This document shows positions 1 to 6,567 of a stretch of 15,462 nt of DNA, piece by piece. The notes below the pieces were generated by a model that worked only from the letters and a program-made list of their open reading frames with translations, was not told the origin of the DNA and searched no databases. Where the stretch lies: contig JAEUMA010000315.1 in the NCBI GenBank assembly GCA_016793565.1, positions 1 to 15,462 on the forward strand, in the 5' to 3' direction. Every line of letters begins with the position of its first letter. Position 1 is the stretch's first letter. Made by a program: the position numbers and the translations under genes. The stretch comes from Rhizobiaceae bacterium (GTDB lineage: Bacteria; Pseudomonadota; Alphaproteobacteria; Rhizobiales; Rhizobiaceae).

Positions 1-1060
1 CGAGCACCACCTCGAAGGCATTGGCGTCGATCCTCGCCAGCGCAAATCCGCCCCGGAAGGCTGCCTTCGGCTTGACGACGTCCAGACCGTCGCGCCGGTA
101 GATCATGGGCGTCTCATGCTCGTGGCCATGAAACAGGGCGACTACGTTGTATCCGGAAACCGCATCGACCAGCGCCCTTCGCTCGGCGTCCGACCACCAA
201 TGGGGATCGCCGCCGCCTTCGTCGTCGAAGGTGGTGCGAGAGGGGTCCCAGCGCTCCTCCGAGAACGGATCCCAGCCGTAGTGCTGGAAGAGCACGACGG
301 GACGGCCGCCCTGCGCCGAGGCGGCGAGATCGCTTACCAGCCAGGGAAGGCTGTCCGCCGCGCCCTTTCTGGTGTCGCCGCCGAACCGGTTGAGCTGCAC
401 GAAATGCACGGCTCCCCAGTCCCAGGAATAGCAGTCGCTCAGCGAGTCGAAATTCGTTGCGGGAACGGACGCCTTGAAGAAGGCACTGGGGTCGTGATTG
501 AGCCGCACATAGTCGCGCAGCTCGTTGCGGTACCAGTCGACGTCGGGCGGCCGGCCGTCCTGGTCGAGATCGTGATTGCCGAGACCGGCATAGACCGGAA
601 AATGGACGCTGACCGGTCCCTCGCCCTGGCGGTAGCGGCGGCTGAACTGCCGGATCTGCGGGCCTTCCTCGGGTTCCGCCGTCTGGCCGCCGCCGTCGTC
701 GGTCATGTCGCCGCCGACCACTATGCCGCGTAGCGGGCCGATGCGCGCGCCGGCGCTGGGCAGGCCGCTGGCAGAACCGCCGACCGATTTCGGCCAATGC
801 CTCTCCGGCAGCAGATTGAGCGCATGGACGTGGCGCTTGAGGTTCTCGTCGGTCTTGCCCTGCGCCTGGCAATCCGGTGCAAGTCCGCGCGACGTCAGAC
901 AGGCATGCACGTCGCTTATGAAGGCGAAGCTGAGCGCGTCGTCAGCAGCCGAGACGAGAGCAGGCCTGCAAAGACCGGCAGCCACGCCGCCGGCCATAAA
1001 GCCGCGACGCGATATCAGCGTCGCGGCCTGTCTCGAACACGGCGATCCTGCATGGGCCAT
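1..1060 (-). CDS. Tat-exported calcineurin-like metallophosphoesterase (partial, 3' end beyond the window)
   Basis: The 353 visible codons give a metallophosphoesterase fold with its metal-binding blocks in order: DVH (D50, H52), GGDMTD (D118), GNHD (N162, H163), QH (H260) and GHEH (H313, H315). Family knowledge makes this a two-metal phosphomonoesterase or phosphodiesterase; the substrate is unknown. The N-terminus has a twin-arginine signal, SRRGFM at residues 17-22, then a short hydrophobic stretch and VSAAD near residues 36-40, so a folded, metal-loaded periplasmic enzyme is expected. The ATG at 1060 is chosen because it gives a normal Tat n-region; the ribosome binding site is weak, and M22 would cut through the signal. 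It lies 59 nt after the RpiB-like gene on the same strand, so it may be read through from it. Its link to sugar catabolism is unproven. The C-terminus is missing. Confidence 0.88.
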   Translation of the reverse strand, partial: MAHAGSPCSRQAATLISRRGFMAGGVAAGLCRPALVSAADDALSFAFISDVHACLTSRGLAPDCQAQGKTDENLKRHVHALNLLPERHWPKSVGGSASGLPSAGARIGPLRGIVVGGDMTDDGGGQTAEPEEGPQIRQFSRRYRQGEGPVSVHFPVYAGLGNHDLDQDGRPPDVDWYRNELRDYVRLNHDPSAFFKASVPATNFDSLSDCYSWDWGAVHFVQLNRFGGDTRKGAADSLPWLVSDLAASAQGGRPVVLFQHYGWDPFSEERWDPSRTTFDDEGGGDPHWWSDAERRALVDAVSGYNVVALFHGHEHETPMIYRRDGLDVVKPKAAFRGGFALARIDANAFEVVL

Positions 1061-1095
1061 GGCCCGATATTTGCGGGTCTGCGGAAACCTTTCAA

Positions 1096-1113
1096 GCCCG
1101 GCGGACACCGGGC
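1096..1113 (-). other. small GC-rich hairpin between the RpiB-like and phosphoesterase genes
   Basis: GCCCGG and CCGGGC form a 6-bp inverted repeat with a 6-nt loop in the 59-nt gap between two minus-strand genes. No clean U-run follows it on the minus strand, so it is not a convincing intrinsic terminator. It may attenuate or stabilise the transcript, or be chance in GC-rich DNA. Confidence 0.3.
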
Positions 1114-1119
1114 GAGAAC

Positions 1120-1566
1120 TCAGGCACGGTCGCGGCCCGCGTCGAGCGCGTCGATCGCGTTGACGTTGCCCGCCGAGGCGCCGTTCGGATCGAACTCCGA
1201 GGCGAGCCAGGCATCGACTATTGCCTTGGCCAGTTCCGGCCCGATCACCCGCGCGCCCATGGTGATGATCTGTGCGTTGTTGGATTTGGCCGCTCGCTCG
1301 GCGGAGTAAGTGTCGTGCGTCAGCGCAGCGCGGATGCCGGCCACCTTGTTGGCCGAAATGCAGACGCCGATGCCGGTGCCGCAGAACAGGATCGCCCGCT
1401 CAAACTCACCGGCGAGAACTTCCTTTCCCACCTTCGACGCCAGTTCCGCATAGTAGCCGGCCTGGCTGCGGTCCACGACGTCGAGTTCGGGCTTGCCGGC
1501 CAGATGCTTGGCAATGACGTCCAGCAGCGGCTTGCCGGCGCTGTCGGCTCCCAGGGCGATTTTCAT
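1120..1566 (-). CDS. eryI: RpiB/LacAB-family sugar-phosphate isomerase, probably D-erythrulose 4-phosphate isomerase (EryI type)
   Basis: The 148 residues match the whole RpiB/LacAB fold (usual length about 145-155). The catalytic-thiol block FCGTGIG is present with C62, followed by SANKVAGIRAAL and the GARVIGPELAK helix. Two features differ from true ribose 5-phosphate isomerase B. The first loop reads GADSAG instead of the usual G-x-DHAG type, and the active-site His of the QHND/EHND region is replaced by N96 in KSNNAQ. From memory, that pattern is shared with the rhizobial/Brucella EryI and mycobacterial DerI group, which convert D-erythrulose 4-phosphate to D-erythrose 4-phosphate. The TIM-family gene directly upstream (32-nt gap) supports this, since eryH and eryI are paired in known tetritol pathways. 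A purine-rich ribosome binding site (GGAAGAAGAAG) precedes the ATG. The specificity is inferred; the family is certain. Confidence 0.88.
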   Translation of the reverse strand: MKIALGADSAGKPLLDVIAKHLAGKPELDVVDRSQAGYYAELASKVGKEVLAGEFERAILFCGTGIGVCISANKVAGIRAALTHDTYSAERAAKSNNAQIITMGARVIGPELAKAIVDAWLASEFDPNGASAGNVNAIDALDAGRDRA

Positions 1567-1598
1567 GCTGCTTCTTCTTCCAATTTGCTAGAGCGGTT

Positions 1599-2366
1599 CT
1601 ATCGAGCCAACACAGCCGCGGCCAGCTTCAAGATATTCCTATAGCCGTCGGCCTGCCACGCCGCACGGCCGACGAACAGCCCGTCGACATTGGGCCTGAT
1701 GATCAGTTCCGCCGCATTGCCCGCATTGACGCTCCCTCCGTAGAGCACCGGCGGTGCCGAACCAAGCCGGACGGACGCAACGCCCTTGATCAGCGCCTGC
1801 TGTCGGTCGGCATAGTCCGGATCGGCAGGAACACCCTTCTCGCCGATCGCCCAAACGGGCTCATAGGCGAACAGGATTTCTGCCGAAAGGTCCTGCGGGC
1901 GCAGTTCCTGGAGCGCCGCTTCCACCTGCCGGGCCAGCACGTCGTCCGCCCGACCTGCCTCACGGTCCGCCAGTGTCTCTCCGACGCATACCAGCGGCAC
2001 CAGCCCGTGGCGCAGTGCGGCCGCCGTCTTCAGGCCCACCGTGCGGTCGGTCTCGCCGAAATGCTCCCTCCGCTCGCTGTGGCCGAGCTCGACCATGTCG
2101 AGGCCGCAATCCTTGAGCATCGGCGGCGAGATCTCGCCGGTCCAGGCGCCCTCGTCGGCCCAGTGCATATTCTGGGCTCCGACCTGCACGCGGGTTGTCG
2201 ACAGCGCCCGTTTCACCTCGCGCGCCGAAGTGAACGGCGGAATGACAAAGGGCTGCAGTCGCGCGTCCACCTCCGGAAGGAACGCCGAAAGCGCTTCGGC
2301 AAACGCCAGCCCCTCCGCCAGCGTCTTGTGCATCTTCCAACTCGTGCCGACCCAGTAGGGGGCCAT
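1599..2366 (-). CDS. eryH: TIM-family isomerase, probably L-erythrulose 1-phosphate isomerase (EryH type)
   Basis: This is a full-length triose-phosphate-isomerase fold of 255 residues. The catalytic residues are present: K11 in TSWKMHK, H96 in ELGHSERR and E169 in AYEPVWAIG; the phosphate loop YGGSVN is near the C-terminus. It is not a typical housekeeping TpiA: the first motif is SWKMHK rather than NWKMN, and the mobile loop after EPVWAIG reads EKGVPADP instead of TGKTATP. These changes and the neighbouring RpiB-family gene fit the EryH/TpiA2 group, known in Brucella and rhizobia to convert L-erythrulose 1-phosphate to D-erythrulose 4-phosphate. The start is supported by GGAG five bases before the ATG. 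No erythritol kinase, dehydrogenases or ery ABC transporter are visible, so the supply of substrate is open. A catabolic triose-phosphate isomerase role remains possible. Confidence 0.88.
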   Translation of the reverse strand: MAPYWVGTSWKMHKTLAEGLAFAEALSAFLPEVDARLQPFVIPPFTSAREVKRALSTTRVQVGAQNMHWADEGAWTGEISPPMLKDCGLDMVELGHSERREHFGETDRTVGLKTAAALRHGLVPLVCVGETLADREAGRADDVLARQVEAALQELRPQDLSAEILFAYEPVWAIGEKGVPADPDYADRQQALIKGVASVRLGSAPPVLYGGSVNAGNAAELIIRPNVDGLFVGRAAWQADGYRNILKLAAAVLAR

Positions 2367-2399
2367 CTCGACTCCATCGCAGGCGAGGTTCGCCGCCGG

Positions 2400-2420
2400 C
2401 GCCGCGGCAAAACCGCGGCG
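2400..2420 (-). other. perfect 8-bp GC hairpin in the leader between the dapA-like and eryH-like genes
   Basis: CGCCGCGG, a 5-nt A/T-rich loop and CCGCGGCG form a perfect stem inside the 138-nt gap, the longest gap within the minus-strand unit. No T-run follows on either strand, so it is not a standard terminator. A transcript-stabilising or attenuating element that sets different levels for the lyase and the isomerases is a reasonable guess. Confidence 0.45.
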
Positions 2421-2451
2421 TGTCCGTGCGGAGGCGCCTTCCTTTATTGCA

Positions 2452-2464
2452 GTCGCGAAGCGAC
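2452..2464 (-). other. short hairpin (GTCGC stem) in the same leader
   Basis: GTCGC and GCGAC are separated by three bases, and on the minus strand the loop region reads CUUCG-like. It lies about 30 bases before the larger 2400-2420 hairpin in the same transcript, so the leader would fold into two consecutive stems. It is short and could be chance. Confidence 0.25.
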
Positions 2465-2504
2465 GGCCAGCACTTCAATCGGAAATCGAACGGTTCGGCG
2501 GCTT

Positions 2505-3512
2505 TTACGCCGGCTGCAGCTTCCGCGCAGCTTTGGCGACGTTGTCGCCGCCGCCAAGATCGAAACTGCGCGACGCCGGCGGCAGGCCTGCTTCCCAGCG
2601 GGCGAAGTCGCGCAGCAGCCACTCCCGTTCCGGCATGGGCACTTCCATCATCGGCGGAATTACGCGGTTCCAGCCCGGCTCCCCGGTGACATCCGCCAGC
2701 AGGGCCTTGACCGATGCCGGAAACGGCCGGCGGGAGAGAATCGCGTCGCCCGAAACGATCGCCGGCACCAGCGCTCGACGGTCGAACGCCGTGCGGGCGT
2801 CAAACATCGCGCGCATCAGCCTGGGCATGGCGTTGCCCAGCCCGCAGATGGTGCCACGCGCCCCGGCGGCAAGCGCCTGCGGCAGGTGCGTCTCGGAGCC
2901 GGTGTAGATCGAAAGATGGGCAAAACGCCGGATCAGAGCCTCGGTGAAATCGAAATCGCCGCCGCTGTCCTTCACGCCGGTGATGGTGCCGGGAAAGGCC
3001 TCGTCGAGACGGCGGATGACGCGCGGCGTCAGCGGGACGCCGCAGATGTCCGGAAAATGATAGAGGCAGAGCCGCAGATCCGGGCGACCGATGCGCTCGA
3101 TGACCGCCGCATAAAAACGAAACGTGCCTTCCTCGGTCACGCCGCCCCGGTAGACGCAGGGCGGCATCAGAAGGAGGCTGTCGACGCGATGGTCGAGCGC
3201 ATGGCGCGCAAGTTCGACCACTTCCGGCATCGCCAGCGCGCCTACGGAGACGATGATGCGGCCGGCCGGGACGCCGGCGGCGACCAGCGCGTCCAAGCAT
3301 TCCATCCGGTCGCGCAGCGAGAATTCCATGCCTTCGCCGGTTGTGCCGAAGAGCGCGATGCCGTCGCAGCCGTTCCGCACCAGCATGGCGACATGTTCGC
3401 TGAGCAGCCGCACATCCGGCTGCAGATCGTCCGTTAGCGGCGTCGCGACCGCAACCATGAAGCAATCCACCGCCGGCAGGGATGCCGCTTTGCCCTTCAT
3501 CGGTGCGTTCAC
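2505..3512 (-). CDS. DHDPS/N-acetylneuraminate lyase family aldolase or dehydratase
   Basis: This 335-residue (beta/alpha)8 enzyme has every class I aldolase landmark of the DapA superfamily: the GTTGE carboxylate-binding loop at 56-60, the catalytic tyrosine Y151 in YHFP, and the Schiff-base lysine K181 in GVKDSGGD. The residue where DapA has the arginine that binds aspartate semialdehyde (YNVPSRTG) is here in DIC, so lysine biosynthesis is unlikely. The family includes 2-keto-3-deoxy sugar-acid aldolases, 5-keto-4-deoxyglucarate dehydratase, N-acetylneuraminate lyase and a hydroxyproline-pathway deaminase. It runs divergently from the TRAP transporter and leads the minus-strand unit, so it probably acts on an imported acid or its dehydration product. 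The start is supported by AGGA ten bases before the ATG. At 335 residues it is longer than the usual 290-310, with an extended C-terminal tail. Confidence 0.9.
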   Translation of the reverse strand: MNAPMKGKAASLPAVDCFMVAVATPLTDDLQPDVRLLSEHVAMLVRNGCDGIALFGTTGEGMEFSLRDRMECLDALVAAGVPAGRIIVSVGALAMPEVVELARHALDHRVDSLLLMPPCVYRGGVTEEGTFRFYAAVIERIGRPDLRLCLYHFPDICGVPLTPRVIRRLDEAFPGTITGVKDSGGDFDFTEALIRRFAHLSIYTGSETHLPQALAAGARGTICGLGNAMPRLMRAMFDARTAFDRRALVPAIVSGDAILSRRPFPASVKALLADVTGEPGWNRVIPPMMEVPMPEREWLLRDFARWEAGLPPASRSFDLGGGDNVAKAARKLQPA

Positions 3513-3552
3513 GTGTCTTTATCCTGGAGCCGTTGCGCCCTCGATCGTCACA

Positions 3553-3562
3553 AATGATCATT
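3553..3562. promoter_or_regulatory. 10-bp perfect palindrome in the dapA-like/dctP divergent region
   Basis: AATGATCATT is a perfect inverted repeat about 40 bases upstream of the dapA-like start and adjacent to the 12-bp candidate operator. It may be a second protein-binding site or simply AT-rich promoter DNA. Confidence 0.3.
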
Positions 3563-3570
3563 GATTGCCT

Positions 3571-3582
3571 ATTGTCAACATT
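3571..3582 (-). promoter_or_regulatory. candidate GntR operator, third copy (10/12 match)
   Basis: On the minus strand this reads AATGTTGACAAT, 10 of 12 identical to the two exact ATTGCTGACAAT copies beside the GntR gene. It contains a consensus-like -35 hexamer, TTGACA (3573-3578, minus strand), for the dapA-like gene. A repressor bound here would block that promoter and could also affect dctP. No good -10 is visible at the expected spacing (ATTTGT at 3550-3555). Confidence 0.5.
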
Positions 3583-3675
3583 CGGCTTGACGATTTCTCC
3601 GTTGAGTGAAACCATCGCTTCAGATGGTGGAACGCCGGCCACGGCAAACAGCGGACAACGCGGGAGGGTCGATCT

Positions 3676-4701
3676 ATGGACAAGCCAATTGCTTCACTTC
3701 TCAATCGGACGGTGGGACGTCGCACGTTGCTGACCGCCGCGCTCGGCGCTGCCGCGCTGCCAGCGCTGGGACGCATCGCCTGGGCGGCGCCGAAGGTGAT
3801 CCGCATTTCCACGCCCGGCTCCGCCGAGGAATGGCAGTCCAAGGGGCTGGTGAAATTCAAGGAAGCGCTCGAGACCGAAATGCCCGGCGCCTTCGACGTG
3901 CAGATCCACTTCAACGGCACGCTGTTCGGCCAGGGCACCGAGATCGAGGCGATGCAGCGCGGCAACCTCGAGGTCGGCATGATCTCGCCCGCCGACATCA
4001 CCGAGCTGATCCCGGAATACTCGATTTTCACGACCGGGTACCTGATGCGCGATCCGGCCCATCTCGACGCGGTTTATGACGGCGACATCGGCAAGGAATA
4101 CAAGGAGCGCGTGGCCAAGGACATCGGCCTCCACATCGTCAAGAGCCAGTATCTCGGCAGCCGTCAGGTCATGCTGCGCGAGCCCAAGGACGTGAAGACG
4201 CCCGACGACATGAAAGGCCTCAAGCTGCGCATGCCCGGCTCGGAAGCCTGGCAGTTCCTCGGCAACGCGCTTGGCGCCAATGCCACGCCGCTGGCCTTCG
4301 AGGAAATCTATCTCGCGCTGCAGACCGGCACCATCGACGGCCTGGAGAACCCGCTCACAGACATCATCTCGAGCAAGTTCTACGAAGTGGCCAAGCAGAT
4401 CGTGTTGACCAACCACCAGGTCTCGAACACCTTCTTCGCCATGCCCGTCGCCTTCTGGGAGAGCCTCACTCCGGAGGAGCAGGCCGCCATCGAGAAGGCG
4501 GAGGCCACAGCCAAGCAGTTCAACGATGAGAACGTGATCGCCGGGGAAAAGGACGCGGCCGCCTTTCTGGAGAGCAAGGGGGTGACCGTCAGCACGCCCG
4601 ATGTCGACGCCTTCCGCAAGAAGGTGCTGGACGCCTTCCAGAACTCCGACTTCGCCAAGTCCTGGCCTGCCGGCCTGCTCGACCGCATCAAGGCAGCCTG
4701 A
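3676..4701 (+). CDS. dctP: TRAP transporter periplasmic substrate-binding protein (DctP family)
   Basis: The 341-residue protein starts with a Tat-like signal, GRRTLL at about residues 14-19, a hydrophobic stretch and a likely cleavage near IAWAAPK (residues 34-40). The mature part has the DctP architecture: an FNGTLFGQGTE loop, R163 in SRQVM and the ligand-carboxylate arginine R185 in LKLRMPGSEAW, 22 residues apart as is usual in SiaP/DctP proteins. It would deliver an organic or sugar acid to the membrane subunits downstream. A strong GGGAGG lies 9 nt before the ATG, and the stop is only 2 nt before dctQ. It opens the plus-strand unit divergent from the dapA-like gene, with a candidate operator about 95 nt upstream. 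The ligand cannot be read from sequence; the conserved arginine argues for a carboxylate. Confidence 0.93.
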   Translation: MDKPIASLLNRTVGRRTLLTAALGAAALPALGRIAWAAPKVIRISTPGSAEEWQSKGLVKFKEALETEMPGAFDVQIHFNGTLFGQGTEIEAMQRGNLEVGMISPADITELIPEYSIFTTGYLMRDPAHLDAVYDGDIGKEYKERVAKDIGLHIVKSQYLGSRQVMLREPKDVKTPDDMKGLKLRMPGSEAWQFLGNALGANATPLAFEEIYLALQTGTIDGLENPLTDIISSKFYEVAKQIVLTNHQVSNTFFAMPVAFWESLTPEEQAAIEKAEATAKQFNDENVIAGEKDAAAFLESKGVTVSTPDVDAFRKKVLDAFQNSDFAKSWPAGLLDRIKAA

Positions 4702-4703
4702 CG

Positions 4704-5219
4704 ATGTCCACCGCCGGCGCGGCGCCCAGCGAGGCGCCGCCGCGGAACTGGGCCGCTCTGTGGAAACGCTTTTCGGAAGGCGTTGCGGCGGCCCTCTTCG
4801 CGATGATGTTCATCGGCTTTCTGATCCAGATCGTCAGCCGGTACGTGCTCAACATGCCCGTGGCCTGGTCGCTCGAACTCTGTTCGATCGGCTACGTGTG
4901 GGTGGTGTTCTGGAGCGCGTCGATCCTGGCCGACGAGCGCCGGCAGATCGTGTTCGACCTGCTCTATCACAAGTTCCCGCCGCGCCAGCGCCGGGTCCTG
5001 GCCATCGCCATCTCGGCAACGATGGGGCTCATTTTTCTCGCCGCGCTACCCGGTGTCGTCGACTACGTCATGTTTCTCGCGCGGCGCTCGTCCATGATGC
5101 TGAAGATCCGCATGGACCTCGTCTATTCCTGCTTCATCTTCTTCATGCTTGCTGTGGTCATCGGCTCGGCAATCCGGATCTGGCGGCTCTGCGGCCGATC
5201 CTGGGAAGAGCACCTCTGA
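4704..5219 (+). CDS. dctQ: TRAP transporter small membrane subunit (DctQ family)
   Basis: This 171-residue membrane protein has four predicted transmembrane segments, at about 32-52, 67-88, 106-127 and 147-165. It carries the DctQ hallmark region RYVLNMPVAWSLELC, followed by VWVVFWSASILADERRQI. DctQ pairs with DctM to form the sodium-driven TRAP permease. Spacing of 2 nt after dctP and 7 nt before dctM indicates one transcript and probable translational coupling. The length and topology are normal for the family. Confidence 0.92.
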   Translation: MSTAGAAPSEAPPRNWAALWKRFSEGVAAALFAMMFIGFLIQIVSRYVLNMPVAWSLELCSIGYVWVVFWSASILADERRQIVFDLLYHKFPPRQRRVLAIAISATMGLIFLAALPGVVDYVMFLARRSSMMLKIRMDLVYSCFIFFMLAVVIGSAIRIWRLCGRSWEEHL

Positions 5220-5221
5220 GG
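5218..5221 (+). promoter_or_regulatory. ribosome binding site deciding the dctM GTG start
   Basis: GAGG lies five bases before the GTG at 5227. It overlaps the dctQ stop codon, as in coupled genes. It supports 5227 over the ATG at 5149, which would add 26 non-hydrophobic residues and overlap dctQ by 71 nt. Confidence 0.6.
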
Positions 5222-5226
5222 CCGTC

Positions 5227-6540
5227 GTGAGCACTTCAGCCTACATCATGTTCGGCCTGTTCTTTCTGTGGTCGTTTCTCGGCATGCCGATCGGCCACGC
5301 GATGCTGTGCGCGGCTATCGTCTATCTTTTCATGACCGGGCAGGACATCGGCCTATTGGCTTCGCAGAGCCTCAACGGCCTCTATTCCAGCTTCGTGCTG
5401 ATGGCGGTGCCGCTTTTCATCTTCTCGGCGGAGATCATGAACGCCTCCAAGATCACCGACCGCCTGTTCGAATTCGCCAATTTGCTGGTTGGCCGGTTCA
5501 GGGGCGGGCTGGCGCATGTCAACATCGTCGCCAGTGTCATCTTCTCGGGCATGAGCGGCAGCGCGCTTGCCGATGCGGCGGGGCCGGGCAAGCTCGAAGT
5601 CGACATGATGGTAAAGGCTGGCTATTCGCCGGGCTTCTCCGCGGCTCTGAGCACCACCTCGGCCATCATCGGGCCGATCATCCCACCGTCAATCCCGATG
5701 ATCCTCTACGGCGTGGTGACCAACACCTCGATCGGTTACCTGTTCATGGGCGGCGTCATCCCGGGCCTGCTGCTGGCCGCGGCGCAGTCTGTGGTGGTCG
5801 TCTACCTTTCCCGCAAGCGCAATTTCCCGACCGAGACGCCGCCGACCATCGACCACGCGGTGCGCGCGACGTTCACCGCGTTGCCGGCGCTGATGATCCC
5901 GGCGATCATGCTGGGCGGCATCTACAGCGGCGTCGTGACCCCCACAGAGGCGGCGGCCGTATGCGCGGCGATCGGCCTGCTGCTCGCCTTCCTGTGGTAT
6001 CGTTCCTTCACCTTCCGCGATCTTTACGGGGTGCTGGTCGAGTCGGCGCGGGCGACCGGCGTCGTCGCCATCACCATCGCTGGCGCGCTGGTGATGAACT
6101 GGATCGTCGCGGCTGAGCAGATTCCGGAACGGATGGGGACGTGGATGTCCACGCTCGACCTGTCGCCCATCATGTTCCTGCTGATGGTCAACGTGCTGTT
6201 CCTGTTTCTCGGCGCGTTTCTCGACACGCTCCTCATGCTGCTGATCATCGTTCCGATCCTGATGCCGACGGTGGTGCAGCTGGGCATCGACCCCGTACAT
6301 TTCGGTGTCACCGCCGTGGTCAACATGATGATCGGGCTGGTCACGCCACCGATGGGCGAACTCGTCTTTTTGATCGCCGGCGTGTCCGGCATCAAGGTGG
6401 CCGAGATCACCAAGGAACTTTGGATCTTTCTCTTCGTGCTGATCGCGCTGCTCTTCGTCCTGGTGTTCGTGCCCGAAATCACGCTCTGGCTGCCGGAACA
6501 GATGGGCTACGAGCCCGTGCGCGCAGCACCCCTTCCCTGA
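5227..6540 (+). CDS. dctM: TRAP transporter large permease (DctM family)
   Basis: From the GTG start this is 437 residues, the usual DctM length, with about 12 hydrophobic segments throughout. Diagnostic blocks include GMSGSALADAAGPGKLEVD followed by AGYSPGFSAALSTTSAIIG, the IIPPSIPMILYG loop, and GVVTPTEAAAV in the second half. It is the sodium-coupled translocation subunit that takes the ligand from the DctP protein. The next gene, an aldehyde dehydrogenase, begins 27 nt later, so transport and catabolism are probably co-transcribed. The start was moved from the upstream ATG for the reasons given in the ribosome binding site entry. Confidence 0.93.
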   Translation: MSTSAYIMFGLFFLWSFLGMPIGHAMLCAAIVYLFMTGQDIGLLASQSLNGLYSSFVLMAVPLFIFSAEIMNASKITDRLFEFANLLVGRFRGGLAHVNIVASVIFSGMSGSALADAAGPGKLEVDMMVKAGYSPGFSAALSTTSAIIGPIIPPSIPMILYGVVTNTSIGYLFMGGVIPGLLLAAAQSVVVVYLSRKRNFPTETPPTIDHAVRATFTALPALMIPAIMLGGIYSGVVTPTEAAAVCAAIGLLLAFLWYRSFTFRDLYGVLVESARATGVVAITIAGALVMNWIVAAEQIPERMGTWMSTLDLSPIMFLLMVNVLFLFLGAFLDTLLMLLIIVPILMPTVVQLGIDPVHFGVTAVVNMMIGLVTPPMGELVFLIAGVSGIKVAEITKELWIFLFVLIALLFVLVFVPEITLWLPEQMGYEPVRAAPLP

Positions 6541-6567
6541 AGTCCTGCGAAAAAGACTGGAACGCGA

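Noticed and set aside
2007..3437. A 476-codon plus-strand frame opposite the TIM-like and DapA-like genes
   Set aside because: It spans two real genes and their intergenic region and has a biased Arg/Ala-rich composition.
3651..3664. The 14-mer GCGGACAACGCGGG, repeated at 9129-9142
   Set aside because: One copy is in the dctP leader and the other inside the gntR coding sequence. Chance repeats of this length are expected in 15 kb of GC-rich DNA.
5149..5226. An upstream ATG giving dctM 26 extra residues
   Set aside because: The extra residues are polar, overlap dctQ by 71 nt and are unlike DctM N-termini; a GTG with a Shine-Dalgarno sequence lies at 5227.
2505..6540. A sialic acid uptake and catabolism locus (TRAP plus NAL-family lyase)
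   Set aside because: No NanK, NanE, NagA or NagB-type genes are present, and the lyase cannot be assigned to NanA; the dehydratase and HyuAB do not fit that pathway.
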